Source: UBA8522 sp035528895 (GTDB lineage: Bacteria; Acidobacteriota; Aminicenantia; Aminicenantales; UBA8522). From it: 27,471 nucleotides of DNA. How positions within the stretch are numbered: position 1 is the stretch's first letter; every line of letters begins with the position of its first letter. Of the stretch, positions 6,907 through 15,183 are shown in pieces. The stretch is taken from positions 1 through 27,471 of the forward strand of contig DATKXS010000050.1 of assembly GCA_035528895.1 (NCBI GenBank), in the 5' to 3' direction. The position numbers and the translations under genes are program-made. The notes below the pieces were generated by a model. The model saw nothing but the letters and a program-made list of their open reading frames with translations. It had not been told where the DNA came from and ran no database searches.

Positions 6907-7995
6907 TCAGATATTGGCAAACCGCCTCATCTTGACGTTCAACACGAGCCCAACTCCCAGGCAATTGGCCAGGAGCGAAGATCCGCCGTAGCTGAGCAGC
7001 GGGAGCGGGATACCGACGATCGGAAAGAGGCCGATGACCATGGCCACGTTGACGAGGAGTTGAAAGGTGATCATCAGGCTGACCATGAAGATGATATAAA
7101 CCCCGGCCCGGTCACGCGATTTCCCGGCCGCCCGGAACAGCCTCGAGAGAAAGACCGCGAACAGGAACAGTACGGCGGTGACACCGACGAACCCGAATTC
7201 CTCGCCGATCACCGAGAAGACGAAATCCGTATGCCTTGCCGGCAGGAATTTGAGCTGGCTTTGGGTTCCTTTGGTGAACCCTTTGCCCAGAAGACCCCCC
7301 GAGCCCAAGGCGATCTTGGACTGGAGGATATGATAGCCGGAGCCCCGCGGGTCGCGGCTGGGAAAGACTACGGTGGTCAGCCTCTTTTTCTGGTAGTCCT
7401 TGAGGTAGAAATTCCAGCCTGTGATCCCGGCCAGGACCGCCAGCAGCAGGATCCAGGCCACCGCTCTCCGCCTCAGTCCCGCCAGGATCAAAGCTCCCAA
7501 CAGAAGGGGAAGGTAGCTGACCGCCGTCCCCAGGTCCGGCTGCAGGGCGACGAGCATAAACGGCAGAGCGACGAGCCCGCAGCTCGCCACGACGCCGCTC
7601 AGGTTGACATAGCTCCTCTTGTATTCCGCGAACAGACGGGCGAGGGCCAGGATGATAGCGATCTTGGCCAGCTCTGAGGGCTGGATCTGGAAGAACGGCA
7701 GCCTGATCCAGCTCCCCTTGCTGATGAACCGGCTGAAAACCAGCATCAACACCAGGACGAACATCACAGCGCCATATAGATAGAAAGAGAAGCTCAGCAG
7801 GACCTGGTAATCGATCGCCAGGAGAACGAAGAGGGCCAAGAGACTTCCGGCGAGAAAAACGAGCTGCCTCCAGTGATAGTCGCCCGGGAGGTAATGGGAA
7901 GCGCTGTAGATGACGAGCACACCGACCAGGGAATTCAGGACGAGCAGCCCGATGAGAGTCCAATCGATGCTATCGAACAATCGCCGGTCAATCAT
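6907..7995 (-). CDS. rodA: RodA, peptidoglycan glycosyltransferase of the elongasome
   Basis: This is a 362-residue SEDS-family polytopic membrane protein with about ten hydrophobic helices. SEDS proteins polymerise lipid II into glycan strands in complex with a class B PBP. Signature segments are visible: SELAKIAIILALARLFAEY in the middle, PARHTDFVFSVIGEEFGFVG with the essential aspartate in TDF, and IGIPLPLLSYGGSS near the C-terminus. The start ATG overlaps the last 8 bases of mrdA, indicating translational coupling with its partner PBP2. Its position after mreBCD-mrdA makes RodA rather than FtsW the right call. Confidence 0.96.
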   Translation of the reverse strand: MIDRRLFDSIDWTLIGLLVLNSLVGVLVIYSASHYLPGDYHWRQLVFLAGSLLALFVLLAIDYQVLLSFSFYLYGAVMFVLVLMLVFSRFISKGSWIRLPFFQIQPSELAKIAIILALARLFAEYKRSYVNLSGVVASCGLVALPFMLVALQPDLGTAVSYLPLLLGALILAGLRRRAVAWILLLAVLAGITGWNFYLKDYQKKRLTTVVFPSRDPRGSGYHILQSKIALGSGGLLGKGFTKGTQSQLKFLPARHTDFVFSVIGEEFGFVGVTAVLFLFAVFLSRLFRAAGKSRDRAGVYIIFMVSLMITFQLLVNVAMVIGLFPIVGIPLPLLSYGGSSLLANCLGVGLVLNVKMRRFANI

Positions 7996-9790
7996 ATTTT
8001 TCCCTGTAGAGTGAAAAAAGCTCTTTGGCCAGGGGGGCGGCGGTGGCCCCCCCCATCCCGCCGAACTCGACGATCACAGTGACCACCACCCGTGGGTCGT
8101 CCCGCGGCGCAAAACCCGAGAACCAGGAATGGGTCTTGATCTTTATGCCCAGTTTCTCCGCTCTCTCCCGGCCGATGATCTGGGTGGAACCCGTCTTGCC
8201 GCAAACTTCGAAACCTTCGACCTTGGCTCCTCGGGCGGTCCCCTCTTCGTTGACGCATTTCCACATGCCCCGGATGACCTTCTCGAAAAGATCGACCTTG
8301 ATCCTGTCGGCGGAAGCGCTGTTCGCACCCCCGTCCGGCTGTTCGGCCTGAGGAGAGGCGGGAGATTGGAGCAGATGGGGGACGATGCGGCGACCCCGGT
8401 TAGCCATGATGGCCGTATGGACGGCGACCTGGAGGGGTGTCACCAGCATCGGTCCCTGCCCGATGGACACGGAGATCGTCTCTCCGGGGTACCAGTTCGA
8501 ATTCCGGAACTGCCGACTCCATTCCGAGCTCGGCACGAGACCTTCTTTCTCACCGGGGAGGTCGATCCCAGTCTTATCGCCGAAGCCCAGGAGCTTGGCG
8601 TATTCCGCGATCCGGTCGATGCCCAACCGGCGGCCGAGGTTGTAGAAATAGACGTTGCAGGATTGGCGGATGGCGTCGGTCAAACCGAGGGTGCCATGTC
8701 CTCCGCTGTACCAGCAGCGAAAAGGACGGCCGTAGAACTGAGCGCTCCCGGCGCAGAAGAAGGTGGTCTGCTCGGTGATCACCCCGGCGTCCAGGGCGCC
8801 GAGCGCCATGGTCAGCTTGAAAACCGACGCCGGGGAGTAGAGGCCCCGGATGGCCCGGTTCTCCAGGGGGTGGTCCGCCCGGCCGATCAGGTCCATCCAT
8901 TCCTGAGGTGAGAATCGGGTGATGAATTTATTCGGGTCATAGGTGGGAAAGCTGGCCAGGGCCAGGACGTCTCCGCTGCGGGGGTCGAGGACAACGATGG
9001 CTCCTTCCCGGCCCTCGAGAAGCTGGCTGGCCTTCTGCTGGAGGTCGAAGTCCAGGGCGAGGCGGATATCCCGACCTGGAATCGGCTCGATCCTGGACAC
9101 TTCACCCCGGCTGCGGCCCTGGCTGTCCACGACCTCCAGCCGGCGGCCGTCCGTCCCCACGAGAACGGATTCGTATTGTTTTTCCACCCCGGTCCGACCG
9201 ATTATATCGCCCAGACTCCGTTCCGGATAAAGGCCGCTCTTCAGCTCCAGGTCGGTCAGCTCCTGCATATAACCGATGATATGGGCCGCCATGTTCCCGA
9301 ACGGATAGTGCCGCCGGGGACCGATCTCGACGACAAGCTCGGGAAGTTCGAGCCGCCGGGCCTCGATACGGGAAACATCCTTCAACTCCAGATTGTCCAT
9401 GACGACGATAGGACGGAACGCCGGAAGGGATTCGTACCTGGCGATCCGTTCGCGCAGGTCCTCCGGCGCGATCTCCAGGAGTCGGCCGACCTCAACGATC
9501 GAGCGGTCGTAATCGCGGCAGTTCTCCCGGATGATCGAAGCCTTGAACGAGGCTACGTTATCGGCCAGGATGACAGCGTTCCTGTCCAGGATCAATCCGC
9601 GGGGGGCGGAGATCAGGCCCTCCCGGGTCCTGTTGGCTTCCGCCAGGGTCCAGTATTTCCGGTGGTCGAGGATCTGGACCTTCCAGCAGAAAAAAAGAAG
9701 AATCAGCAAAAGAAAACCGATGACGATGGCGACCTGGCGCGTCCTTGCCAGGATGAGCGACAGGTCCTCGTAGATCTTGCCTTTTTCCAT
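7988..9790 (-). CDS. mrdA: Penicillin-binding protein 2 (elongasome transpeptidase)
   Basis: This 600-residue class B penicillin-binding protein cross-links peptidoglycan during side-wall growth together with RodA. A short cytoplasmic tail and one membrane helix (about 20-38) lead into the PBP dimerisation/pedestal region (about 55-230), with the RGLILDRN and GRTGVEKQYE motifs. The transpeptidase domain has all three active-site motifs: SVFK (Ser322-Lys325), SCN (377-379) and KTG (532-534). Its stop overlaps the rodA start and it begins 9 bp after mreD. The ribosome site is weak, consistent with coupling. The short DUF-like insert QAEQPDGGANSAS (about 481-493) is low complexity. Confidence 0.96.
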   Translation of the reverse strand: MEKGKIYEDLSLILARTRQVAIVIGFLLLILLFFCWKVQILDHRKYWTLAEANRTREGLISAPRGLILDRNAVILADNVASFKASIIRENCRDYDRSIVEVGRLLEIAPEDLRERIARYESLPAFRPIVVMDNLELKDVSRIEARRLELPELVVEIGPRRHYPFGNMAAHIIGYMQELTDLELKSGLYPERSLGDIIGRTGVEKQYESVLVGTDGRRLEVVDSQGRSRGEVSRIEPIPGRDIRLALDFDLQQKASQLLEGREGAIVVLDPRSGDVLALASFPTYDPNKFITRFSPQEWMDLIGRADHPLENRAIRGLYSPASVFKLTMALGALDAGVITEQTTFFCAGSAQFYGRPFRCWYSGGHGTLGLTDAIRQSCNVYFYNLGRRLGIDRIAEYAKLLGFGDKTGIDLPGEKEGLVPSSEWSRQFRNSNWYPGETISVSIGQGPMLVTPLQVAVHTAIMANRGRRIVPHLLQSPASPQAEQPDGGANSASADRIKVDLFEKVIRGMWKCVNEEGTARGAKVEGFEVCGKTGSTQIIGRERAEKLGIKIKTHSWFSGFAPRDDPRVVVTVIVEFGGMGGATAAPLAKELFSLYREKYD

Positions 9791-9799
9791 CGCCGCAGC

Positions 9800-10279
9800 C
9801 TACGGGATCTCCGCTCCTCCTTTCCGTTTGAATTGCAACAATAAGGTGACGAAAACGGCCGTGAACAGAGGCTGGAGAAAAACGAGCCCGCCGGCGGCGG
9901 ACCATCTCTCGCCGAAAAGAAAAAGGACCAGGAATTTCCAGAGAACCAGCTCGGCGGCCGCCATGATCAGGACAAAGACGAAGGTCCGGCCGGGAGATAG
10001 GACGTTGATCTTCCGGGAGATGTACCCCGCTCCGAATCCCAGGAGAGTCTTCGTCAGCCCGCCGACGCCGAAGACTCCCAGGGACAGGGAATCCTGAAGG
10101 AGACCGCAGACCGTTCCCATGACCGCCCCGAAAACCTCCTGCCGGGTCAGGCCGAAATAGAGGACGACCCAGGAGAAGGGATTGAAAACGACCAGGAGGG
10201 AAGGAGAGATCTTGCCAAAAACGGTCTGAAGTACGACGGCCAGGATGAGCCCCGCGATGACCTCTGTGGAACGTCTCAT
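9800..10279 (-). CDS. mreD: MreD, rod-shape-determining membrane protein
   Basis: This is a small, very hydrophobic protein of 159 residues with about five membrane helices. The segments GAVMGTVCGLLQDSLSLGVFGVGGLTKTLLGF and FVFVLIMAAAELVLWKFLVLFLFG are in the usual MreD order. It is an inner-membrane component of the elongasome with no known catalytic activity. Sequence conservation of MreD is low, so the call rests mainly on size, topology and its exact position between mreC (12 bp upstream) and mrdA (9 bp downstream). Confidence 0.9.
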   Translation of the reverse strand: MRRSTEVIAGLILAVVLQTVFGKISPSLLVVFNPFSWVVLYFGLTRQEVFGAVMGTVCGLLQDSLSLGVFGVGGLTKTLLGFGAGYISRKINVLSPGRTFVFVLIMAAAELVLWKFLVLFLFGERWSAAGGLVFLQPLFTAVFVTLLLQFKRKGGAEIP

Positions 10280-10291
10280 TGTCCGGCTACC

Positions 10292-11119
10292 TCAAGACAG
10301 GTCCCTCAAGTCGACGGTGAAGACCGCTACCTGGTCCAGGTCGGAAAGGTCGAAATAGGGCTCGACGACGATCTTCTTGAACAGGTCGGTCTCCGGGGTG
10401 ACGATCGAGAGGATGCGCCCGACGGGGACCCCGGACGGATAGATGCCGTCCAGCCCGGAGGTTAGGATTTCCTCGCCCACCGTGACCTCCCGGTTCGTCT
10501 TGACGATATACTTCAGGATGCATTTTCCTTTGGCATCTCCCTGCAGGATGCCGATGACCCGGAAGCGCTCCGAATAGACCCCCACGCCGCTGTCCCCGTC
10601 GGTGATGAGCTGGACGCGCGCCTGCTTGCTGGAGACGGGCTCGACCACCCGGCCGACCAGATGGGCTTTCCTGTCCAGGACCACCATGTCTTTGTGAACG
10701 CCATCGGCCGCTCCTTTGTTCAGCTCGATGGAATTATAGATCCGGTTGGAATCAAAACCGATGACCGAGGCCACCAGGACCGACCGGGAGAGCGTTGAGA
10801 GAAGACCCTGGATCTCCTCAGCCCCTCTGAACTTGAGCAGCATGTTCTTGAGCGCCAGGTTTTCCTGCCGGAGCTTCAAGGCCTCACTTTCCAGGGCTCG
10901 ATTCTGCCGCCGAAGGTCGCGGAAATAGAAATAATTCTGCCAGAAATCCTTCAAGCCCTGGAAAAAAGACGCGACGCCGTGCTGTACCGGTGTGAAGACG
11001 GCGAAGACCGCCCGTTCGAAATAAGCCGGCTCGTCGCCCCTGGGCACCTGGATGGAGATGAACAAGAGGTGGACGAATACGAGTCCAAACAAGAGAGCAA
11101 AACGTCTATTTTCTTTCAA
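10292..11119 (-). CDS. mreC: MreC, periplasmic elongasome scaffold
   Basis: The protein has 275 residues. A membrane anchor (about 7-25, FALLFGLVFVHLLFISIQV) leads to a coiled coil (about 65-105, rich in R/L/E, including LRRQNRALESEALKLRQENL). The MreC beta domain follows (about 115-270: ASVIGFDSNRIYNSIELNKG, VGRVVEPVSSKQARVQLITD). MreC links cytoplasmic MreB to PBP2/RodA. The start codon is TTG at 11119, 6 bp after mreB, with only a GGGG-type ribosome site, so translation is likely coupled to mreB. Confidence 0.94.
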   Translation of the reverse strand: MKENRRFALLFGLVFVHLLFISIQVPRGDEPAYFERAVFAVFTPVQHGVASFFQGLKDFWQNYFYFRDLRRQNRALESEALKLRQENLALKNMLLKFRGAEEIQGLLSTLSRSVLVASVIGFDSNRIYNSIELNKGAADGVHKDMVVLDRKAHLVGRVVEPVSSKQARVQLITDGDSGVGVYSERFRVIGILQGDAKGKCILKYIVKTNREVTVGEEILTSGLDGIYPSGVPVGRILSIVTPETDLFKKIVVEPYFDLSDLDQVAVFTVDLRDLS

Positions 11120-11125
11120 GCCCCG

Positions 11126-12157
11126 TCAGTCGAGAGCGATCTTTTTCAAGAGCTCGAGGTCGTTCAGCAACTTGCCCGCTCCGAGGACGACGCTGGTCAG
11201 GGGGTCCTCGGTGACGAAGACAGGCAGCTGGGTCTCTTCGCGGAGGCGCTTGTCCAGGTTCCTGAGGAGCGCCCCTCCCCCGGTGAGGACGATACCCCGG
11301 TCGATGATGTCCGCCGAGAGTTCGGGCGGAGTCCTTTCCAGGGCGATGCGCACGGCGTTGACGATCGCCGAGACGACGTCTTCCAGGGCTTCGCGGATCT
11401 CCTGGTCGTCGACGACGATCGTCTTGGGGATGCCCTCCCGCAGGTCCCGGCCCTTGATCTCCATGGTCAGGGGCTCGTCCAGGGGATAGGCCGAACCGAT
11501 CTGAATCTTGACGGCCTCGGCCGTCCGCTCACCGATGAGCAGGTTGTATTTCTTCTTCAGGTAGGAAATGATCTCTTCGTCCATTTCGTTCCCGGCGATA
11601 CGGATGGAATGGTTGAAAACGATTCCGTGGAGCGAGATGACGGCGATGTCGGTGGTGCCGCCGCCGACGTCGACGATCATGTTGCCGGTCGGCTCAGTGA
11701 TGGGGAGGTCCGCGCCGACCGCCGCCGTCATCGGCTGTTCCACGAGATAGACCTCGGAGGCCTTGGACCTCAAGGCTACATCCTTGACGGCGCGCCGCTC
11801 GACCTGGGTGATCCCCGTGGGGATGCCGATGACGATGCGCGGCCGCAGCCAGAAACCGCGGTTATCAGTGGCCTTCTTGATGAAGTAGTCGAGCATTTTC
11901 TCGGCGACCTCGAAATCAGCTATGACGCCGTCGCGCATCGGCTTGATGGTCGCGACCGAGGTGGGTGTCTTGCCCAGCATATCCTTGGCCCGGGCGCCCA
12001 CGGCCTCGATCTTGCCGCTGATCTTGTTGACGACGACGATCGAGGGCTCCTGGACGATGATCCCTTTCCCCTTCAGGAAGACGAGCGTGTTGGCCGTCCC
12101 CAGGTCGATGGCCAGGTCGCAGAACAATCGGTCCTTGAACCAACTGATAATGCTCAT
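11126..12157 (-). CDS. mreB: MreB, actin-like cell-shape protein
   Basis: This is a 343-residue bacterial actin that forms membrane-associated filaments directing side-wall synthesis. Nucleotide-site motifs are present: phosphate-1 DLGTANTLVF near residue 17, phosphate-2 DVGGGTTDIAVIS, and adenosine-site LTGGGALLRNLD. The frame runs upstream to 12235, but the -10 box at 12179-12184 lies inside that extension. The ATG at 12157 (MSIISWFKDRLFCDLAIDLG) has an AGGAAAG ribosome site and matches the usual MreB N-terminus. It is the first gene of the cell-shape operon. Confidence 0.97.
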   Translation of the reverse strand: MSIISWFKDRLFCDLAIDLGTANTLVFLKGKGIIVQEPSIVVVNKISGKIEAVGARAKDMLGKTPTSVATIKPMRDGVIADFEVAEKMLDYFIKKATDNRGFWLRPRIVIGIPTGITQVERRAVKDVALRSKASEVYLVEQPMTAAVGADLPITEPTGNMIVDVGGGTTDIAVISLHGIVFNHSIRIAGNEMDEEIISYLKKKYNLLIGERTAEAVKIQIGSAYPLDEPLTMEIKGRDLREGIPKTIVVDDQEIREALEDVVSAIVNAVRIALERTPPELSADIIDRGIVLTGGGALLRNLDKRLREETQLPVFVTEDPLTSVVLGAGKLLNDLELLKKIALD

Positions 12158-12178
12158 AACTTTCCTGCGGAGTGTTCT

Positions 12179-12208
12179 ATTGTATGCCAGACGAATCCTC
12201 ATTTGCAA
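12179..12208 (-). promoter_or_regulatory. Promoter for the mre-mrd-rod operon
   Basis: Minus strand TTGCAA (12203-12208), 18-bp spacer, TACAAT (12179-12184). The predicted start is near 12172, about 15 bases before the mreB ATG. Confidence 0.55.
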
Positions 12209-12261
12209 GTCCAGGGATATTCTCCGGGCGGCCACTCTTCGTAAGGGGGGGGCCAGGCAAG

Positions 12262-12347
12262 TCGGGGGACGTTACCCAAGGGGACACCCTTTTGGCATAA
12301 CGCGGTGCCGATCTAAAAAGGGTGTCCCCTTGGGGAACGTCCCCCGA
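12262..12347. repeat. Long inverted repeat, REP/BIME-like (32-bp arms)
   Basis: The left arm 12262-12293 and right arm 12316-12347 are reverse complements over 32 bp with a single mismatch (12274/12335), around a 22-bp spacer. Inside the right arm are smaller palindromes: GGGGAACGTCCCC at 12332-12344 and CCCCTTGGGG at 12326-12335. This blocky G-run/C-run make-up resembles REP elements mobilised by Y1 (RAYT) transposases. It fills the gap between the mreB promoter and the OPT promoter. No protein is encoded in 12158-12430. Confidence 0.8.
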
Positions 12348-12356
12348 TTTATTGGC

Positions 12357-12386
12357 TTGACTATTGCCTCCGAATTTTAATATACA
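12357..12386 (+). promoter_or_regulatory. Promoter for the OPT transporter
   Basis: TTGACT (12357-12362), 18-bp spacer, TATACA (12381-12386). It begins 10 bp after the large inverted repeat. Confidence 0.55.
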
Positions 12387-12430
12387 TAAGTAAATTTCAT
12401 GGTTTACCTCTGGAAAGAAAGGAGCGAGCG

Positions 12431-14455
12431 ATGAGCTACCAGCCGTTTGTTCCCGAGAACACCAACATGAGGGAATTCACCATCAAGGCCCTGATCCTGG
12501 GCATCATCATGACCGTGATCCTGGGCGCCGCCAACGCTTACCTGGGGCTGCGGGCCGGGATGACCATCGCCGCCACCTATCCGGCGGCGGTCATCGGCAT
12601 GGCCATCCTGAGGCTGATGAGAGGGTCCATCCTGGAAGAGAACATGGCCCGGACGGTGGGTTCGATCGGTGAGTCCGTCGCCGCCGGGGCGATCTTCACC
12701 ATCCCGGCCTTCATCATCTCCGGGGCCTGGCTCAGGTTCGACACCGTCGACGCCTACATCAAGTCAACGGCCCTGATGTTCGTGGGCGGCCTTCTCGGGA
12801 TCATGTTCGTGACCTTCCTGAGAAGGGTCATGGTGACCGATCCCGAGCTCGGCTTTCCCGAATCGGTGGCCGCCTCGGAGATCCACAAGGCCGGTCAGAA
12901 AGGCAGCCAGGGGGCCAAGTTCCTTTTCCAGGCGATGGCTTTGGGAGCGCTGATCTACTCGCTGGGTGTTGTCAAGCTCTTCGCCGCCACCAAGGAGTTC
13001 ATCCTCAAGGTTGGCACCATCGGGGCCAGCTTTGTCCGCCTGGGAACCGACAAGGCAGCCCCCCGGGTCGATGCCGGAGGCACCGTGGCCGTCTCGGGTC
13101 CGGGTATCTATCCGGCCTACATCGGCGTCGGCTACATCATCGGGCCCCAGCTGGCCTCGCTCAATTTCGCCGGCGGTGTGCTGGCCTGGGGACTCTTCGC
13201 CCCGCTCCTGATGTTCTTCCTGGGGCCCCAGCTCGTCGAAAAATTCTACGGACCCGGCGTCGCCATGGCCAGCGTCGCCTGGCCCGACATGATGCTCGAT
13301 GTCTGGAAGTTCATCATCCGGCCGATCGCCGTCGGCGGAATGCTGGTCGGCGCCGGCTACACTCTCTTCCGAATGAGAAAAAACCTCGCCGCCGGTGTGA
13401 AGCGGTCGATCGGCGACGTCAAGAAAGCCTCGGGTCAGGTGCAGGTCACATCCCGTTGTGAAAAAGACCTGAACATCCGGCTCGTCCTGGGCTTTCTCGG
13501 CGTCACGGTCGTGATGATGGTCTTTGTCTACAAGATATTCTCCGGTTCCTTCGCCTCGGCGATCCTGGCGGCGCTCGTCATGGCCGTGGCCGGGTTCTTC
13601 TTCGCCGCCGTATCGGGGAACCTGGTCGGCCAGATCGGATCGTCGAACAACCCCATTTCCGGCCTGACCCTGTCCACCCTGATCATCGCCGCCCTGCTCA
13701 TGGTCCTCGTTGGGGCCACCGGAGTCAGCGGCGTGGCCGCCGTGCTCGGCGTCGCCGCCGTGGTCTGCGTTTCATCGGCCGTGGCCGGAGAGATGCTCCA
13801 GGACCTCAAGGTCGGACACATCCTCGGCGGCACGCCGTGGAAGATGCAGGTCGGCAACGTCTTCGGCGTCCTGCTGGCCTCTCTCGTCCTCTACTTCCCG
13901 CTGCTCGTGCTCCACGGCGCCTTCCAGTTCGGCAGCAAGGAGCTCCCCGCGCCCCAGGCCGGGCTGATGGCCGCCCTGGCCCAGGGCATCGTCGGCAAAG
14001 AGATGGCCTGGCCGCTGGTCATCGTCGGAATGCTCATGGGATTTGCCATGATCCTGGTCCAGGTCCGCTCTCCCATGCTCGTGGCCGTCGGGATGTACCT
14101 CCCGCTGGAAACGACCTTCGCCATTTTCTGCGGCGGGATGATGAAAGGGATCGTGGACCGGATGGCCAACCGCAGAGGTCTCAATCCCGCCCAGAAGACG
14201 CGCGTCGAGAATGTCGGCATCCTGCTGGCCTCGGGCCTGATCGCCGGAGAAGCCCTTACCGGTCTGGTGCGCGCCACCTGGAAATTCCTCTTCTTCCAGA
14301 AAGTCCTCGGCGCTGACATCCCGGAGATCTTCGTCAACGCCAGCTACTATGTCGGCCTGGGTGTGCTCATCCTGATCGGAGTCTACCTGGTTTATCTTCC
14401 GCTCCGCAACGCCGGCAAGGCCGACGAGCCGCCGCCGCCTTCGGCCGTCGTCTGA
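12431..14455 (+). CDS. OPT family oligopeptide transporter
   Basis: This 674-residue polytopic inner-membrane protein has roughly 14-16 hydrophobic segments, the usual size for bacterial OPT proteins. The N-terminus (FTIKALILGIIMTVILGAANAYLGLRAGMTIAAT) and the later NPISGLTLSTLI and AGEMLQDLKVGHILGGTPWKMQ segments are characteristic of the OPT superfamily (TIGR00733-like). Family members import oligopeptides, or metal chelates in the YSL branch, by proton coupling. Substrate cannot be told from sequence; peptides are likely in a peptide-fermenting organism. An AAAGGAG ribosome site precedes the ATG. It is a single-gene unit closed by a strong terminator. Confidence 0.93.
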   Translation: MSYQPFVPENTNMREFTIKALILGIIMTVILGAANAYLGLRAGMTIAATYPAAVIGMAILRLMRGSILEENMARTVGSIGESVAAGAIFTIPAFIISGAWLRFDTVDAYIKSTALMFVGGLLGIMFVTFLRRVMVTDPELGFPESVAASEIHKAGQKGSQGAKFLFQAMALGALIYSLGVVKLFAATKEFILKVGTIGASFVRLGTDKAAPRVDAGGTVAVSGPGIYPAYIGVGYIIGPQLASLNFAGGVLAWGLFAPLLMFFLGPQLVEKFYGPGVAMASVAWPDMMLDVWKFIIRPIAVGGMLVGAGYTLFRMRKNLAAGVKRSIGDVKKASGQVQVTSRCEKDLNIRLVLGFLGVTVVMMVFVYKIFSGSFASAILAALVMAVAGFFFAAVSGNLVGQIGSSNNPISGLTLSTLIIAALLMVLVGATGVSGVAAVLGVAAVVCVSSAVAGEMLQDLKVGHILGGTPWKMQVGNVFGVLLASLVLYFPLLVLHGAFQFGSKELPAPQAGLMAALAQGIVGKEMAWPLVIVGMLMGFAMILVQVRSPMLVAVGMYLPLETTFAIFCGGMMKGIVDRMANRRGLNPAQKTRVENVGILLASGLIAGEALTGLVRATWKFLFFQKVLGADIPEIFVNASYYVGLGVLILIGVYLVYLPLRNAGKADEPPPPSAVV

Positions 14456-14465
14456 AATACACGCG

Positions 14466-14499
14466 GGGACTGTTCTCTTCACGAACGGTCCCTCTTTTT
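14466..14499 (+). terminator. Intrinsic terminator after the OPT gene
   Basis: A 10-bp stem (14466-14475 with 14483-14492, one G-T pair) and a 7-base loop are followed by a TCTTTTT tract (14493-14499), 10 bp after the stop codon. The remainder of 14500-14620 shows nothing recognisable. Confidence 0.8.
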
Positions 14500-14623
14500 C
14501 TCGGTAGATGGACAATTTATGTATGTCGGAGCTCCCCCCTCAGGTTCTTAACGCCATCCAGGCTCGAGAGAGTCGCTCGACGGACTTCCAATCCCACAAT
14601 CCTTCGCTCAAACAAAAGAAAAA

Positions 14624-14652
14624 TTGAAAAAGGAGCGGGTCTGCCCTAAAAT
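14624..14652 (+). promoter_or_regulatory. Promoter for def-fmt with very short leader
   Basis: TTGAAA (14624-14629), 17-bp spacer, TAAAAT (14647-14652). The expected start near 14659 leaves only about 8 bases before the def ATG, and no Shine-Dalgarno sequence is present there. Confidence 0.65.
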
Positions 14653-14667
14653 AAATCTAACCTAAAC

Positions 14668-15183
14668 ATGCCGGTACGCAAGATCGTTACCTTTGGTCAT
14701 CCTGTGCTCCACCGGGCGGCTCTGCCCATCCGGGAGATCGACCGGGAGATCGTCGACCTCGCCCGCGATATGGTGCTCACCATGCATGCCGCTCCGGGGA
14801 TCGGCCTGGCCGCTCCTCAGGTCGCGGCCGGCAAGCGCCTCATCACCGTCGACCTGTCGGTGGGCGAAAAGCCGGAAGAGCTGATCGTCCTGATCAACCC
14901 GGAATTCCTGGAGACCGAGGGCGAGGACGTCTCCGAAGAGGGCTGTCTCTCGGTACCCGGGGTGCATGAAAACGTCCGGCGGCCGGCCCGGGTGCGGGTC
15001 AAGGGCATCGACCTCGAGGGAAAAGAAAAGGTCATCGAGGCCAGGGGAATCCTGGCCCGGGTGTTCTGCCACGAATTGGACCACATCGATGGACGCCTCT
15101 TCATCGAGCACCTCTCCCCTTTGAAAAAAGCGCTGGTCAAGAAAAAACTGAAAAAAACGAAGGAAAGCGGCGGAGCGAAATGA
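14668..15183 (+). CDS. def: Peptide deformylase
   Basis: This 171-residue metalloprotease removes the formyl group from the N-terminal methionine of new proteins. All three motifs are intact: GIGLAAPQ (44-51), EGCLS (91-95, metal ligand Cys93) and HELDH (135-139, ligands His135 and His139, catalytic Glu136). The C-terminus is a Lys-rich tail (KKALVKKKLKKTKES) that may contact the ribosome, as the C-terminal helix of other deformylases does. Its stop overlaps the fmt start by 4 bp. There is no ribosome site; see the promoter entry. Confidence 0.97.
   Translation: MPVRKIVTFGHPVLHRAALPIREIDREIVDLARDMVLTMHAAPGIGLAAPQVAAGKRLITVDLSVGEKPEELIVLINPEFLETEGEDVSEEGCLSVPGVHENVRRPARVRVKGIDLEGKEKVIEARGILARVFCHELDHIDGRLFIEHLSPLKKALVKKKLKKTKESGGAK

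Noticed and set aside
6872..6964. N-terminal extension of the radical SAM protein into rodA
   Set aside because: It would overlap the conserved end of rodA by 58 bp, and its sequence is unlike the family start.
12158..12235. N-terminal extension of mreB
   Set aside because: It contains the predicted -10 box at 12179-12184 and lacks similarity to MreB; the ATG at 12157 has a ribosome site.
10979..12244. Plus-strand open frame (421 codons) antisense to mreB/mreC
   Set aside because: Shadow of conserved MreB and MreC; rich in Asp/Gly/Arg repeats without any domain.
14500..14620. Possible tRNA or small RNA in the gap before def
   Set aside because: No cloverleaf, T-loop consensus or paired terminator could be found by eye; no tRNA or rRNA was seen anywhere in the window.
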